Source of the DNA: Aquabacterium lacunae
Lineage (GTDB): Bacteria > Pseudomonadota > Gammaproteobacteria > Burkholderiales > Burkholderiaceae_C
NCBI RefSeq assembly: GCF_004310865.1
Contig: NZ_SIXI01000002.1
Coordinates: 620,001-684,000 of the forward strand
Reading direction: 5' to 3'
DNA length: 64,000 bases
In this document: positions 55,431 through 64,000 of the stretch, in pieces
How positions within the stretch are numbered: the first letter of the stretch is position 1
How the letters are laid out: every line of letters starts with the position of its first letter
The notes under the pieces: generated by a model
What the model saw: only the letters and a program-made list of their open reading frames with translations
What the model was told of the DNA's origin: nothing
Databases searched by the model: none
Made by a program: the position numbers and the translations under genes

Positions 55431-56507
55431 TCACTGCGCCTTCAGGGCAGCCACCACGGCCTCACCCATCTCGACGGTGCCCACCTTTCGGGTGCCTTCG
55501 CTGAAGATGTCGGGCGTGCGCAGGCCCTGCTCCAGCACGGCTTGCACGGCACGCTCGATGCGGCTGGCGGCTTCTTCCTGGTTCAGGCTGAAGCGCAGCA
55601 TCATGGCAGCAGACAGGATGGTGGCCAGGGGGTTGGCCACGCCCTTGCCGGCGATGTCGGGGGCCGAGCCATGGCTGGGCTCGTACAGGCCCTGGCCCTT
55701 GGCGTTCAGCGACGCCGAAGGCAGCATGCCGATCGAGCCGGTCAGCATGGCTGCGGCGTCAGACAGGATGTCGCCAAACATGTTGCCGGTGAACAGCACG
55801 TCGAACTTCTTGGGGGCCTTGACCAGCTGCATCGCGGCGTTGTCCACGTACATGTGGTCGAGCTCGATGTCGGGGTACTGGGCGTGCACCTCGGTGACCA
55901 CATCCTTCCAGAACTGGAAGGTTTCCAGCACGTTGGCCTTGTCGACGCTGGTGACACGCTTGTTGCGCTTGCGGGCAGCCTGGAAGGCCACGTGGGCGAT
56001 GCGCTCGATCTCCGGGCGCGAATAGCGCATGGTGTCGAAGGCTTCCGGGGCACCCTTGAACTCGCCGTCCGGGGCCTCGCGGCGGCCACGGGGCTGACCG
56101 AAGTAGATGTCGCCGGTCAACTCGCGGATGATCAGGATGTCCAGACCCGCCACCAGCTCGGGCTTGAGGCTGGAGGCGTGGGTCAGCTGCGGGTAGCAGA
56201 TGGCCGGGCGGAAGTTGGCGAACAGGCCCATGTTCTTGCGCAGACCCAGGATGGCCTGCTCGGGGCGCAGGTGGCGCTCGAGCTTGTCGTACTTCCAGTC
56301 ACCCACCGAGCCGAACAGCACGGCGTCAGAGTCCATGGCCAGCTTCAGGGTGTGCTCGGGCAGCGGGTGGCCGTGGGCGTCGAACGCGGCGCCACCGACC
56401 TTGGCTTCGTCCAGCTGGAAAGGCAGGTCCAGCACCTTCAGCACCTTGACCGCCTCGTCGACGATCTCGGGACCGATGCCGTCACCCGGCAGCACAGCAA
56501 TCTTCAT
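55431..56507 (-). CDS. leuB: 3-isopropylmalate dehydrogenase
   Basis: 358 residues from ATG 56507, chosen because homologues begin [16 protein letters not shown]; an ATG two codons upstream (56513) is possible. DERREXXP-type NAD-dependent decarboxylating dehydrogenase: [59 protein letters not shown], and C-terminal [18 protein letters not shown]. Third step of leucine synthesis. leuD ends 31 bases upstream. Confidence 0.96.
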   Translation of the reverse strand: MKIAVLPGDGIGPEIVDEAVKVLKVLDLPFQLDEAKVGGAAFDAHGHPLPEHTLKLAMDSDAVLFGSVGDWKYDKLERHLRPEQAILGLRKNMGLFANFRPAICYPQLTHASSLKPELVAGLDILIIRELTGDIYFGQPRGRREAPDGEFKGAPEAFDTMRYSRPEIERIAHVAFQAARKRNKRVTSVDKANVLETFQFWKDVVTEVHAQYPDIELDHMYVDNAAMQLVKAPKKFDVLFTGNMFGDILSDAAAMLTGSIGMLPSASLNAKGQGLYEPSHGSAPDIAGKGVANPLATILSAAMMLRFSLNQEEAASRIERAVQAVLEQGLRTPDIFSEGTRKVGTVEMGEAVVAALKAQ

Positions 56508-56538
56508 GACCATGGTGGTTCTCAGTTCTTCTTCGGGT

Positions 56539-57186
56539 TCAAACGATGCGGTTGTTCAGCCAGGGCTTCTGGGCCAGGCGCTCGGCTTCGAAGGCCTTGA
56601 TCTTGTCGGCATGGCGCAGGGTCAGGCCGATGTCGTCGAAGCCGTTGAGCAGGCAGTACTTGCGGAAGGGCTGCACGTCGAAGGCCAGCTCGGTGCCGTC
56701 GGGCTTGACCACCACCTGGCGCTCCAGGTCGATGGTGAGCTCGTAGCCGGGGAACGCCGCCACTTCGTTGAACAGGTTGTCCACCTGCAGCTCGCTCAGG
56801 GCGATGGGCAGCAGGCCGTTCTTGAAGCAGTTGTTGAAGAAGATGTCGGCGAAGCTGGGCGCAATGACGGCACGGAAACCGTATTGGTCCAGCGCCCAGG
56901 GGGCGTGCTCGCGGCTGGAGCCGCAACCGAAGTTCTTGCGAGCGATCAGCACCGACGCACCTTGGTAGCGGGGCTGGTTCAGCACGAAGTCGGGGTTGGG
57001 TTTGCGCGTGGCCGGATCCTGGCCGGGTTCGCCGGCGTCGAGGTAGCGCCATTCGTCGAACAGGTTGGGGCCGAAGCCCGTGCGCTTGATCGACTTCAGG
57101 TACTGCTTGGGAATGATCGCGTCGGTGTCGACGTTCTCACGGTCCATCGGGGCCACCAGGCCCTTGTGAATGCGAAAGGCTTGCAT
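56539..57186 (-). CDS. leuD: 3-isopropylmalate dehydratase small subunit
   Basis: 215 residues. LeuD swivel domain: [39 protein letters not shown] and the [17 protein letters not shown] segment. Works with LeuC to isomerise 2- to 3-isopropylmalate. The entericidin gene, 6 bases upstream, separates it from leuC. No strong ribosome site. Confidence 0.97.
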   Translation of the reverse strand: MQAFRIHKGLVAPMDRENVDTDAIIPKQYLKSIKRTGFGPNLFDEWRYLDAGEPGQDPATRKPNPDFVLNQPRYQGASVLIARKNFGCGSSREHAPWALDQYGFRAVIAPSFADIFFNNCFKNGLLPIALSELQVDNLFNEVAAFPGYELTIDLERQVVVKPDGTELAFDVQPFRKYCLLNGFDDIGLTLRHADKIKAFEAERLAQKPWLNNRIV

Positions 57187-57192
57187 GGTCTT

Positions 57193-57321
57193 TTACTTCT
57201 TGGACGCGCCGGAGATGGCGTCACCGGCTTTCTGGATGTCCTGGCCGATGCCGTGCATGGTGTTGCAACCGGCCAGCACGAACAGGGAAGCCACAGCGAT
57301 CAGGGCGAAAAGACGTTTCAT
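57193..57321 (-). CDS. Entericidin-like small lipoprotein
   Basis: 42 residues, starting at ATG 57321 with GGAG near. MKRLFALIAVASLFVLAGCN is a lipoprotein signal with lipobox LAGC, followed by NTMHGIGQDIQKAGDAIS, the entericidin EcnA/EcnB signature. In E. coli such peptides form a toxin/antidote-like pair of unclear function linked to stationary-phase lysis. This single copy sits inside the leu operon between leuC and leuD, a placement known in Burkholderiales, and would be made with leucine enzymes. Confidence 0.88.
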   Translation of the reverse strand: MKRLFALIAVASLFVLAGCNTMHGIGQDIQKAGDAISGASKK

Positions 57322-57332
57322 GGCGATCTCCT

Positions 57333-58742
57333 TCAGGCAATGCGACGGACGTCGACGAAATGGCCTTCCATGGCCGCCGCAGCAGCCATGGCCGGGCTGA
57401 CCAGGTGGGTGCGGCCACCAGCTCCCTGGCGGCCTTCGAAGTTGCGGTTGCTGGTGGACGCACAGCGCTCACCCGGCTCCAGGCGGTCGGCATTCATGGC
57501 CAGGCACATGGAGCAACCAGGCTCGCGCCACTCGAAGCCTGCGGCCTTGAAGATGGCGTCCAGGCCTTCGCGCTCGGCCTGCTCCTTGACCAGACCCGAA
57601 CCGGGCACGACCAGGGCCTGCTTGATGTTGGCGGCCACGCGGCCACCAATGCGCTTGACCACTTCAGCGGCGGCACGCATGTCTTCGATGCGGCTGTTGG
57701 TGCACGAGCCGATGAAGACGCGGTCGACATGGATGTCGCTCATGGCCTTGTTGGGCTCGAGCGCCATGTACTGCAGGGCGCGTTCCATGGCCGAGCGCTT
57801 GACCGGGTCTTTTTCCTTCTCGGGGTCGGGCACACGGTCGGTCACACCGACGACCATCTCGGGCGAGGTGCCCCAGCTGACCTGCGGCTCGATCTCTTCG
57901 GCCTTGAGCTCGACGATGGCGTCCCAATGGGCGTCAGGGTCGGAATGCAGGGTGCGCCAGTAGGCCACGGCCTGGTCCCATTCCACGCCGGAGGGCGTGA
58001 ACGGGCGGTTCTTGACGTACTGGATGGTGGTGTCGTCCACGGCCACCAGGCCGGCACGGGCGCCGCCTTCGATGGCCATGTTGCAGATGGTCATGCGACC
58101 TTCCATGCTCAGGCTGCGGATGGCGCTGCCGGCGAACTCGATGGTGTAGCCGGTGCCGCCAGCGGTGCCGATGCGGGCGATGATGGCCAGCACGATGTCT
58201 TTGGCGGTCACGCCCTTGCCCAGCGTGCCTTCGACCTTGACCAGCATGTTCTTGGCCTTCTTGGCCAGCAGGGTCTGGGTGGCCATGACGTGCTCGACCT
58301 CGGAGGTGCCGATGCCGTGAGCCAGCGCACCGAAGGCGCCGTGGGTGGAGGTGTGGCTGTCGCCGCAGACCACGGTCATGCCGGGCAGCGTGGCGCCCTG
58401 CTCCGGACCGATCACGTGCACGATGCCCTGACGCTTGTCAGACATCTTGAACTGGGTGATGCCGTGGCGGTCGCAGTTGGTGTCGAGCGTGTCGACCTGG
58501 AGCTTGGACACCGGGTCGGAGATGCCATCGCGACGGTCGGTCGTGGGCACGTTGTGATCGCTCACGGCCAGATTGGCCGACAGGCGCCACAGCTTGCGGC
58601 CCGCGATGTCCAGACCCTCGAAGGCCTGCGGGCTGGTCACTTCATGCAGCAGCTGGCGGTCGATGTACAGCACGGCAGTGCCGTCGTCTTCGGTGTGGAC
58701 GACGTGTTCGTCCCAGAGCTTGTCGTAGAGGGTGCGTCCCAT
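57333..58742 (-). CDS. leuC: 3-isopropylmalate dehydratase large subunit
   Basis: 469 residues from ATG 58742; the open frame continues to 59513 but is antisense to the beta-barrel gene there. An aconitase-type enzyme: [14 protein letters not shown] start, [15 protein letters not shown], and the [4Fe-4S] cysteines in [14 protein letters not shown] and [10 protein letters not shown]. It pairs with LeuD. It heads the leftward leuC-ecn-leuD-leuB-asd run. No good ribosome site or promoter was identified upstream. Confidence 0.96.
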   Translation of the reverse strand: MGRTLYDKLWDEHVVHTEDDGTAVLYIDRQLLHEVTSPQAFEGLDIAGRKLWRLSANLAVSDHNVPTTDRRDGISDPVSKLQVDTLDTNCDRHGITQFKMSDKRQGIVHVIGPEQGATLPGMTVVCGDSHTSTHGAFGALAHGIGTSEVEHVMATQTLLAKKAKNMLVKVEGTLGKGVTAKDIVLAIIARIGTAGGTGYTIEFAGSAIRSLSMEGRMTICNMAIEGGARAGLVAVDDTTIQYVKNRPFTPSGVEWDQAVAYWRTLHSDPDAHWDAIVELKAEEIEPQVSWGTSPEMVVGVTDRVPDPEKEKDPVKRSAMERALQYMALEPNKAMSDIHVDRVFIGSCTNSRIEDMRAAAEVVKRIGGRVAANIKQALVVPGSGLVKEQAEREGLDAIFKAAGFEWREPGCSMCLAMNADRLEPGERCASTSNRNFEGRQGAGGRTHLVSPAMAAAAAMEGHFVDVRRIA

Positions 58743-58916
58743 GGAAATTGGCCCGTTGGGGTGTACGGCAGGGGAAAAGCGACATTTTAGCGACAGTCCC
58801 CGCCAAGCCCTCACGTCCCTGGCGCACAGCGGGTTGATCCGGGGGTGGGCACCCTGGGGCCGCAAGGGCCTTTCCGGTATCCTGCAAGGCATCATCACGA
58901 CCCTCTGAACCACATC

Positions 58917-59486
58917 ATGAAAGCCTCTTTCCTGGCCTCGAAGCTGGCCCTGGGCCTGGTCGCCGCGGCCGCACTGAGCAGCGGCGTCGCCCAGGCGCAA
59001 ACCGCCCCCTCCAAGAACAAGAGCTACGCCACTGTGCTGCTGGGCATCGACAAGGCCTCGTTCGACTGCGCAGGTGCCACGCCCTGCGACAACAAGGACA
59101 AATTCATCAAGGCCTCGGTGGGCGCCGAACTGGGCATGGGCTTCGCCGCCGAAGTGGGCTTCAGCAACTACGGCCGCGCCAAGATCGGCACCACCAGCAC
59201 CACCGCCAATGCCGGCACGGTCATGGCCGCCTACCGCTACGGCGTCATGGACGACGTGACCGTCACCGCCCGACTGGGCGTGGCCTACGTGCGCACCACC
59301 CAGCGCAACGGCAGCACTGAAGAATTCAAGGGTTCGATCCAGCCCGTGGCAGGCCTGAGCGTGCAGTACGCGATCACCCCTCAGATCGAAGCGGTGGTGG
59401 GTGCCGAGTTCACGCGCGCCAAAGATGCCAGCAACACCAAGGCCAACATCACGGCCTTCGGCATCGGTGCCAGCGGCCGTTTCTGA
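58917..59486 (+). CDS. Outer-membrane beta-barrel protein
   Basis: 189 residues from ATG 58917. Signal peptide ([20 protein letters not shown]...AQA), then alternating strands of an OmpA/OmpW-like 8-stranded barrel: [44 protein letters not shown] and a last strand [13 protein letters not shown] ending in Phe. The pair of Cys ([10 protein letters not shown]) may form a disulphide in the first loop. Role unknown; stress or adhesion barrels look the same. A terminator follows. Confidence 0.85.
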   Translation: MKASFLASKLALGLVAAAALSSGVAQAQTAPSKNKSYATVLLGIDKASFDCAGATPCDNKDKFIKASVGAELGMGFAAEVGFSNYGRAKIGTTSTTANAGTVMAAYRYGVMDDVTVTARLGVAYVRTTQRNGSTEEFKGSIQPVAGLSVQYAITPQIEAVVGAEFTRAKDASNTKANITAFGIGASGRF

Positions 59487-59511
59487 GCCCGGCAACCCGA
59501 GGCTGCAAAGC

Positions 59512-59537
59512 AAAGGCCCCGCATGGCGGGGCCTTTT
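59512..59537 (+). terminator. Rho-independent terminator after the beta-barrel gene
   Basis: AAAGGCCCCGC-atg-GCGGGGCCTTTTT, an 11-bp stem and T run. It could also act for the convergent oxidoreductase gene. Confidence 0.9.
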
Positions 59538-59587
59538 TCATGGCGCCCGCGTGCCTTCGCGCGCGGGCTTCAGCGGGGTACGCCGAC

Positions 59588-61240
59588 TCAAGCGCGCGCC
59601 AGGATGCGCTCCATGTGGTGCTCGGCAAAGGCCGCAGTCGACAGGGCCGGGTTGGCCACCAGCGAGTCGGGGAACATGGCCGAATCCATCACGAACAGGT
59701 TCGGGTAGCCCTTGACCTCGCCCATGTCGCTGGTGGCCAGGCCCAGCGGGCAGCCACCCAGCGGGTGGTAGGTGGCGTTGTCGCCCACATCTTTGCCACT
59801 GAAGTAGCTGCGGCTGTAGGTGGCACCGTTGGCCTTGTTGATCTTGTCGTACACGGCACGCGCACTGGCCAGAGGGCCGTTCTTGGCCGTGGCCGACCAG
59901 TTCAGCACGCTCTGCTGCGAGGTGGCATCGAAGCTGAAATGACCCAGTTCCGGCGTCTGGGTCATGCTGATGTGCGAGGTCTGGAACGTGTCGATGCCCA
60001 GCGGCAGCGGGATGTTCATCGAATAGACCTGCTGATCCTTGTGGTCGCGCGCGTCGATGCCCGTGACCGGCAGCACCGAGACCTTGGCGCCGGTGGACTG
60101 GTACACGTTGCGCACCATGAAGATCTCGCCGTTGGAGCTCCAGCGCGTGCCGACATGGTCGTTCAGGTTGGGCAAGGCACCCAGCGCACGGCTCTTGACC
60201 AGCAGCTGCGTGGTGCCCATCGAGCCCCCGCCCAGGAACAGGCGCTCACAGCTGATGACCTTGGTGGCCAGCACCTGCCCCGTCAGGTCGATCTGTTTCG
60301 TGTGCACCAGGTAGCGTCCGTCGGCTGCGCGCTCGATCAGTGTGACCTCGGTGAGCGGCTGAATGGTCAGCAGGCCGGTGCCCATGGCGTCGGCCAGGTA
60401 GGTCTTGTCCAGGCTGTTCTTGCCATGGTTGTTGCCGAACCCACCCTCGCCGCCCAGCGCCGACTTGGGCACCTTGCCGGCCTCCTCCAGCTCCATGTAG
60501 TCGGGGTCATACCCCGAATCCAGGATGCGCCAGGGGATGCCCGCCTTGGCGGCCTGGGCACAGGCCACACGGGCGTACTTGTGATACGCGCTGGCCTGGT
60601 AATAGGCCGAGCGCACCTTGCGGGCCTTCAGCTTGGCCAGCGCCATCGGGTAGTAGCGCGCATACATCTCGTTGACGTCGATGCTGGCCGGCATGATGCG
60701 TTGCAGCGTTTCGCGGTAGGGCGTGATCAGCATGGCCAGGTTGACCAGAGAACCACCGCCCACGCCACGCCCCACATACACGTCCATGTTGGGCGACGAA
60801 ATCGCATCGAGGATGCCCGCACCGTAAGGCACCCTGAGGTTGGTCGGGATGATGCCACCCACCGACGAGAACACGGCCTTGACCCGGTCCTTGAACCACA
60901 TGGCGCGATCGTCCAGGGAGATGGCACTGCAAAACACCTTGCCGTCTTTGCCGGGCGTGTTCCACAGGCGACCCATTTCGAGCATCAGCACCGGCTGGCC
61001 GCGCTCGGTCAGGCGCAAGGCCGACACCGCGCCACCGTAACCGCTGCCCACCACCAGGTTCTTCACGTGCTGGGTGGCTTGCGCGGCATAGGCGGCCTCG
61101 CCCATCAAGCCGGCCAGCGCGCCGGTGGACGCGGCCCCCAGGGTCAGCGCCCGATGTGGCAGGGTCACGCTGCCCAGGCCCAGTTGTGCCCCCACCGCCA
61201 GCACACGGCGGCCCCAGTCTCTGCGATTCATGTGGCTCAT
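59588..61240 (-). CDS. GMC-family oxidoreductase, cholesterol-oxidase-like
   Basis: 550 residues from ATG 61240 (GGAG nine bases before); ATG 61255 and 61231 are alternatives. A Tat-like signal begins NRRDWGRRVLAVGAQLGLG. FAD-binding NLVVGSGYGGAVSALRLTER, then VGRGVGGGSLVNLAM and the active-site region YHPLGGCPLG (His) and VANPALSTAAFAEHHMERI (Asn), the pattern of bacterial cholesterol and related alcohol oxidases. Substrate is probably a sterol or other large alcohol, but not proven. Stands alone, between two terminators. Confidence 0.85.
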   Translation of the reverse strand: MSHMNRRDWGRRVLAVGAQLGLGSVTLPHRALTLGAASTGALAGLMGEAAYAAQATQHVKNLVVGSGYGGAVSALRLTERGQPVLMLEMGRLWNTPGKDGKVFCSAISLDDRAMWFKDRVKAVFSSVGGIIPTNLRVPYGAGILDAISSPNMDVYVGRGVGGGSLVNLAMLITPYRETLQRIMPASIDVNEMYARYYPMALAKLKARKVRSAYYQASAYHKYARVACAQAAKAGIPWRILDSGYDPDYMELEEAGKVPKSALGGEGGFGNNHGKNSLDKTYLADAMGTGLLTIQPLTEVTLIERAADGRYLVHTKQIDLTGQVLATKVISCERLFLGGGSMGTTQLLVKSRALGALPNLNDHVGTRWSSNGEIFMVRNVYQSTGAKVSVLPVTGIDARDHKDQQVYSMNIPLPLGIDTFQTSHISMTQTPELGHFSFDATSQQSVLNWSATAKNGPLASARAVYDKINKANGATYSRSYFSGKDVGDNATYHPLGGCPLGLATSDMGEVKGYPNLFVMDSAMFPDSLVANPALSTAAFAEHHMERILARA

Positions 61241-61404
61241 TGCACCCATCTCCATTGCTTGATGTCATCAGCTTAGGGAGGGTGCCGCCACCTCGCATTG
61301 CCCGCAAAGGCCAGATGTTGCCTCTGACGGCCACCCCCAGGGGAAGCCCTGAGGGCGACATCACCTCCCCACCGAGGGTCGGCCCTGAGGCCGCCGCGCA
61401 GGCA

Positions 61405-61434
61405 ATAAAAAACCCCGCCAAGGCGGGGTTTCGG
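61405..61434 (-). terminator. Rho-independent terminator after gltA
   Basis: Read leftward: AAACCCCGCC-tt-GGCGGGGTTT, then TTTTATT; 48 bases past the gltA stop. Confidence 0.9.
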
Positions 61435-61481
61435 GGCTGCAGACCAGACCCTGCGCACACGCAGGGCCGGTCGGGCCGGGA

Positions 61482-62792
61482 TCAGCGCGAAGCGATCGGG
61501 GCCACGTCGCGCTTGGCAGCGCCGACGAACAGCTGACGGGGACGGCCGATCTTGTACTCGGGGTCGCCGATCATTTCGTCCAGCTGGGCGATCCAGCCGA
61601 CGGTGCGGGCCAGCGCGAAGATGGCGGTGAACAGCGGCACGGGGATGCCGATGGCGCGCTGCACGATGCCCGAGTAGAAGTCGACGTTCGGGTAGAGCTT
61701 GCGCTGCACGAAGTAGTCGTCTTCCAGAGCGATCTGTTCCAGCTTCTTGGCCAGGGCGAACAGCGGATCGTTTTCCAGACCCAGCTCGGCCAGCACTTCG
61801 TTGCAGGTTTCCTGCATCAGCTTGGCGCGGGGATCGTAGTTCTTGTACACGCGGTGACCGAAGCCCATCAGGCGCACGCCCGAGTTCTTGTCCTTCACCT
61901 TTTCCATGAACTCACCGACCTTGGACATGCCGCCCATGGCCTGGATTTCTTCCAGCATGTTCAGGCAGGCCTCGTTGGCGCCACCGTGAGCGGGGCCCCA
62001 CAGGCAGGCCACGCCAGCAGCGATGGCGGCGAAGGGGTTGGTGCCCGACGAGCCGCACAGGCGCACGGTCGAGGTCGAAGCGTTCTGCTCGTGGTCGGCG
62101 TGCAGGATGAAGATGCGGTCCAGAGCGCGCTCCAGCACCGGGTTCACCTTGTACTCTTCGCACGGCGTGGCGAACATCATGCGCAGGAAGTTGCCCGAGT
62201 ACGACAGGTCGTTCTTGGGGTACACGAAAGGCTGGCCGATCGAGTACTTGTAAGCCATGGCCACGAGCGTAGGCATCTTGGCGATCAGGCGGATCGCGGC
62301 GATCTTGCGGTGCTCGGGGTTGTTGATGTCGGTGCTGTCGTGATAGAAGGCCGACAGGGCACCCACCAGACCGGTCAGGACGGCCATCGGGTGAGCATCA
62401 CGGCGGAAACCGCGCAGGAAGAACTGCATCTGCTCGTTGACCATGGTGTGGTTGGTCACGCGGCCGACGAATTCGTCCTTTTGCGACTGGTTCGGCAGTT
62501 CGCCGTTCAGCAGCAGGTAGCAGGTTTCCAGGAAGTCGCAGTTGGTGGCCAGCTGCTCGATGGGGTAGCCGCGGTACAGCAGCTCGCCCTTGTCACCGTC
62601 GATGTAGGTGATGGTGGAGTTGCACGAAGCCGTCGACAGGAAGCCGGGGTCATACGTGAACTTGCCGGTCTGGCCATACAGCTTGCGGATGTCGATCACG
62701 TCGGGACCAACGGTGCCCTTGTAGATGGGCAATTCCATGCTGGGGCTGCCGTCGGAGAACGACAGGGTGGCTTTCACGTCGGACGGGGTCAT
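61482..62792 (-). CDS. gltA: Citrate synthase
   Basis: 436 residues from ATG 62792 with AGGAG five bases upstream; an earlier start at 62798 is weaker. Type II (hexameric, NADH-sensitive) citrate synthase: [31 protein letters not shown] with catalytic His, [14 protein letters not shown] and Asp in [12 protein letters not shown]. Entry point of the TCA cycle. It lies 130 bases downstream of sdhE, with a weak promoter candidate between them, so it may be read separately and by read-through. Confidence 0.97.
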   Translation of the reverse strand: MTPSDVKATLSFSDGSPSMELPIYKGTVGPDVIDIRKLYGQTGKFTYDPGFLSTASCNSTITYIDGDKGELLYRGYPIEQLATNCDFLETCYLLLNGELPNQSQKDEFVGRVTNHTMVNEQMQFFLRGFRRDAHPMAVLTGLVGALSAFYHDSTDINNPEHRKIAAIRLIAKMPTLVAMAYKYSIGQPFVYPKNDLSYSGNFLRMMFATPCEEYKVNPVLERALDRIFILHADHEQNASTSTVRLCGSSGTNPFAAIAAGVACLWGPAHGGANEACLNMLEEIQAMGGMSKVGEFMEKVKDKNSGVRLMGFGHRVYKNYDPRAKLMQETCNEVLAELGLENDPLFALAKKLEQIALEDDYFVQRKLYPNVDFYSGIVQRAIGIPVPLFTAIFALARTVGWIAQLDEMIGDPEYKIGRPRQLFVGAAKRDVAPIASR

Positions 62793-62860
62793 GAGCACTC
62801 CTAGGGGTCGGACTTGTAGAGAGACTGGTTCGGTTGACTCAGGGGTGAGCCTGTGTCGGC

Positions 62861-62890
62861 ATTATGGCTTTGGCCTTGGCACACCTTGAA
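62861..62890 (-). promoter_or_regulatory. Possible promoter of gltA
   Basis: Read leftward: TTCAAG, 18-base spacer, CATAAT. A weak match; placed sensibly about 60-90 bases before the gltA start. Confidence 0.3.
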
Positions 62891-62922
62891 CACAAGGCGT
62901 GCAAAGCACCCAAGCCGGTGGT

Positions 62923-63237
62923 TCACACCATCGGCACCCGCATCATGGACAGCACCTGCTTGACTTCTGGATTGACCAGATCACCTTCCGGCTCTTTGCG
63001 AGCGAGAAGCAGATCCAGCAGATCATTGTCGGACAGGTCCATCAACTGAAGCAAGCCCTGGACCAGCGCGTTGGTCAGGTGGTCGCCGTGCTGCTCGAAG
63101 AAGCGATCAATGAAGAGATCGTTTTCGAGCAGGCCACGACGGCAGCGCCAGCGCAGTCGGCGCAACAGGTCGGCATCAGGCGTTTGCGAGACATCGGCCT
63201 GCGTGCCGATCGGGGTGCCGGGCTGGGCTGCAGTCAT
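62923..63237 (-). CDS. sdhE: Succinate dehydrogenase assembly factor SdhE
   Basis: 104 residues from ATG 63237; GTG 63294 (overlapping sdhB by 11 bases) is the alternative. YgfY/SdhE family: RLRWRCRRGLLENDLFIDRF contains the RGxxE motif needed for covalent FAD attachment to SdhA, then MDLSDNDLLDLLLARKEPEG. It acts as a flavinylation chaperone. Directly follows sdhB, as in many betaproteobacteria, and precedes gltA. Confidence 0.93.
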   Translation of the reverse strand: MTAAQPGTPIGTQADVSQTPDADLLRRLRWRCRRGLLENDLFIDRFFEQHGDHLTNALVQGLLQLMDLSDNDLLDLLLARKEPEGDLVNPEVKQVLSMMRVPMV

Positions 63238-63283
63238 GGGGCGGGTGATGGGTGTGTAACCGTCTGGAATGGAAGGCGTGGCG

Positions 63284-63991
63284 TCAGACGGCACGCTTGA
63301 CCATCAGTTCCTTGATCTTGCCAATGGCCTTCGTGGGGTTCAGGCCCTTCGGGCAGACGTCCACGCAGTTCATGATGGTGTGGCAACGGAACAGACGGTA
63401 CGGGTCTTCCAGGTTGTCCAGGCGAGCGGCGGTATCCTGGTCGCGGCTGTCCGCAATGAAGCGGTAAGCCTGCAGCAGACCGGCGGGGCCCACGAACTTG
63501 TCGGGGTTCCACCAGAAGCTGGGGCAGCTGGTCGAGCAGCTGGCGCACAGGATGCACTCGTACAGACCGTCGAGCTCTTCGCGCTCTTCAGGCGACTGCA
63601 GACGCTCCTTGTCGGGCGGCGGCGTGTCGTTGACGAGGTAAGGCTTGATCGAGTTGTACTGCTTGAAGAACTGGGTCATGTCCACGATCAGGTCGCGGAC
63701 GACGGGCAGACCCGGCAGCGGCTTGAGCACCACAGTTTGCGGCAGGGTGCGCATGTTGGTCAGGCAGGCCAGACCGTTCTTGCCGTTGATGTTCATGGCG
63801 TCCGAACCGCACACGCCTTCACGGCACGAACGACGGAACGACAGGGTCGGGTCCACAGCCTTGAGCTTGACCAGGGCGTCCAGCAGCATGCGTTCGTTGC
63901 CGTCGAGTTCGATCTCGATGGTCTGCATGTAGGGCTTGGCGTCCTTGTCAGGATCGTAGCGATAGATCTGGAAAGTGCGCTTTTGGCTCAT
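63284..63991 (-). CDS. sdhB: Succinate dehydrogenase iron-sulfur subunit
   Basis: 235 residues; the start lies 9 bases from the right edge. Three clusters: [2Fe-2S] in [19 protein letters not shown] with the following Cys, [4Fe-4S] in [12 protein letters not shown], and [3Fe-4S] in [17 protein letters not shown]. It carries electrons from SdhA to quinone at the inner membrane. The rest of the operon (sdhC, D, A) should lie beyond the right edge. Confidence 0.97.
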   Translation of the reverse strand: MSQKRTFQIYRYDPDKDAKPYMQTIEIELDGNERMLLDALVKLKAVDPTLSFRRSCREGVCGSDAMNINGKNGLACLTNMRTLPQTVVLKPLPGLPVVRDLIVDMTQFFKQYNSIKPYLVNDTPPPDKERLQSPEEREELDGLYECILCASCSTSCPSFWWNPDKFVGPAGLLQAYRFIADSRDQDTAARLDNLEDPYRLFRCHTIMNCVDVCPKGLNPTKAIGKIKELMVKRAV

Positions 63992-64000
63992 GATGAATTC

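Noticed and set aside
57333-59513. 726-codon version of leuC
   Set aside because: The extra 257 codons overlap the beta-barrel gene antisense and lack homology; standard LeuC begins at 58742.

Overview
The window is a 64 kb piece of a high-GC betaproteobacterial chromosome, most likely Burkholderiales (Comamonadaceae or a Leptothrix/Aquabacterium-like relative). The support is the gene order leuC-ecn-leuD-leuB-asd-fimV-truA-trpF-trpB-trpA-accD-folC-dedD-cvpA-purF-metZ-gltX, the gltA-sdhE-sdhB block, O-succinylhomoserine sulfhydrylase (metZ) and a general bacterial porin. Strong third-position GC bias makes very long antisense open frames. These were discarded.

Layout. 1-8.5 kb is a signalling region: a leftward chemotaxis operon (cheW, a soluble MCP, cheY, a STAS protein, cheA, and a dual-PAS receptor cut by the left edge), then a sensorless hybrid histidine kinase divergent from a LuxR-type response regulator. 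8.5-10.4 kb holds an exported DUF4394 protein and a Cys-rich small protein. 10.4-13.7 kb is an accessory patch: an IS3-family element with a frameshifted orfA, two very small genes with their own terminators, a probable structured small RNA with a near-consensus promoter and terminator, a gene-poor stretch, and a four-copy GGTTCCAA array beside the 3' end of tRNA-Thr. 13.8-17.8 kb has a porin divergent from a NitT/TauT-type ABC importer. 17.8-25.3 kb has an RTX-type protein, fbp, pepN, prfB (with its programmed frameshift) and an alpha/beta hydrolase.

25.4-37.8 kb mixes a large PAS/GAF/GGDEF/EAL protein, an acyl-CoA thioesterase, a split chromate transporter, a small acetyltransferase, KDO transferase, phosphomannomutase/phosphoglucomutase, an O6-alkylguanine-DNA methyltransferase with a DMT exporter, and a WecG-type glycosyltransferase paired with an alkaline-phosphatase-fold protein. 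37.9-38.8 kb is a tRNA operon, (Ala-Glu-Asp) twice. 38.8-58.8 kb is a long leftward run of housekeeping genes: leucine, aspartate-family, tryptophan, fatty-acid, folate, purine and methionine synthesis, plus FimV. 58.9-64 kb has an outer-membrane beta-barrel, a cholesterol-oxidase-like GMC oxidoreductase, citrate synthase and the sdhE-sdhB end of the succinate dehydrogenase operon.

The parts most worth a second look are the 12.1-13.7 kb patch (small RNA, tiny gene pair, repeat array at a tRNA), the sensorless kinase/regulator pair, and the glycosyltransferase/phosphatase-fold pair. All calls come from reading the sequence and remembered family features. No database search was run.
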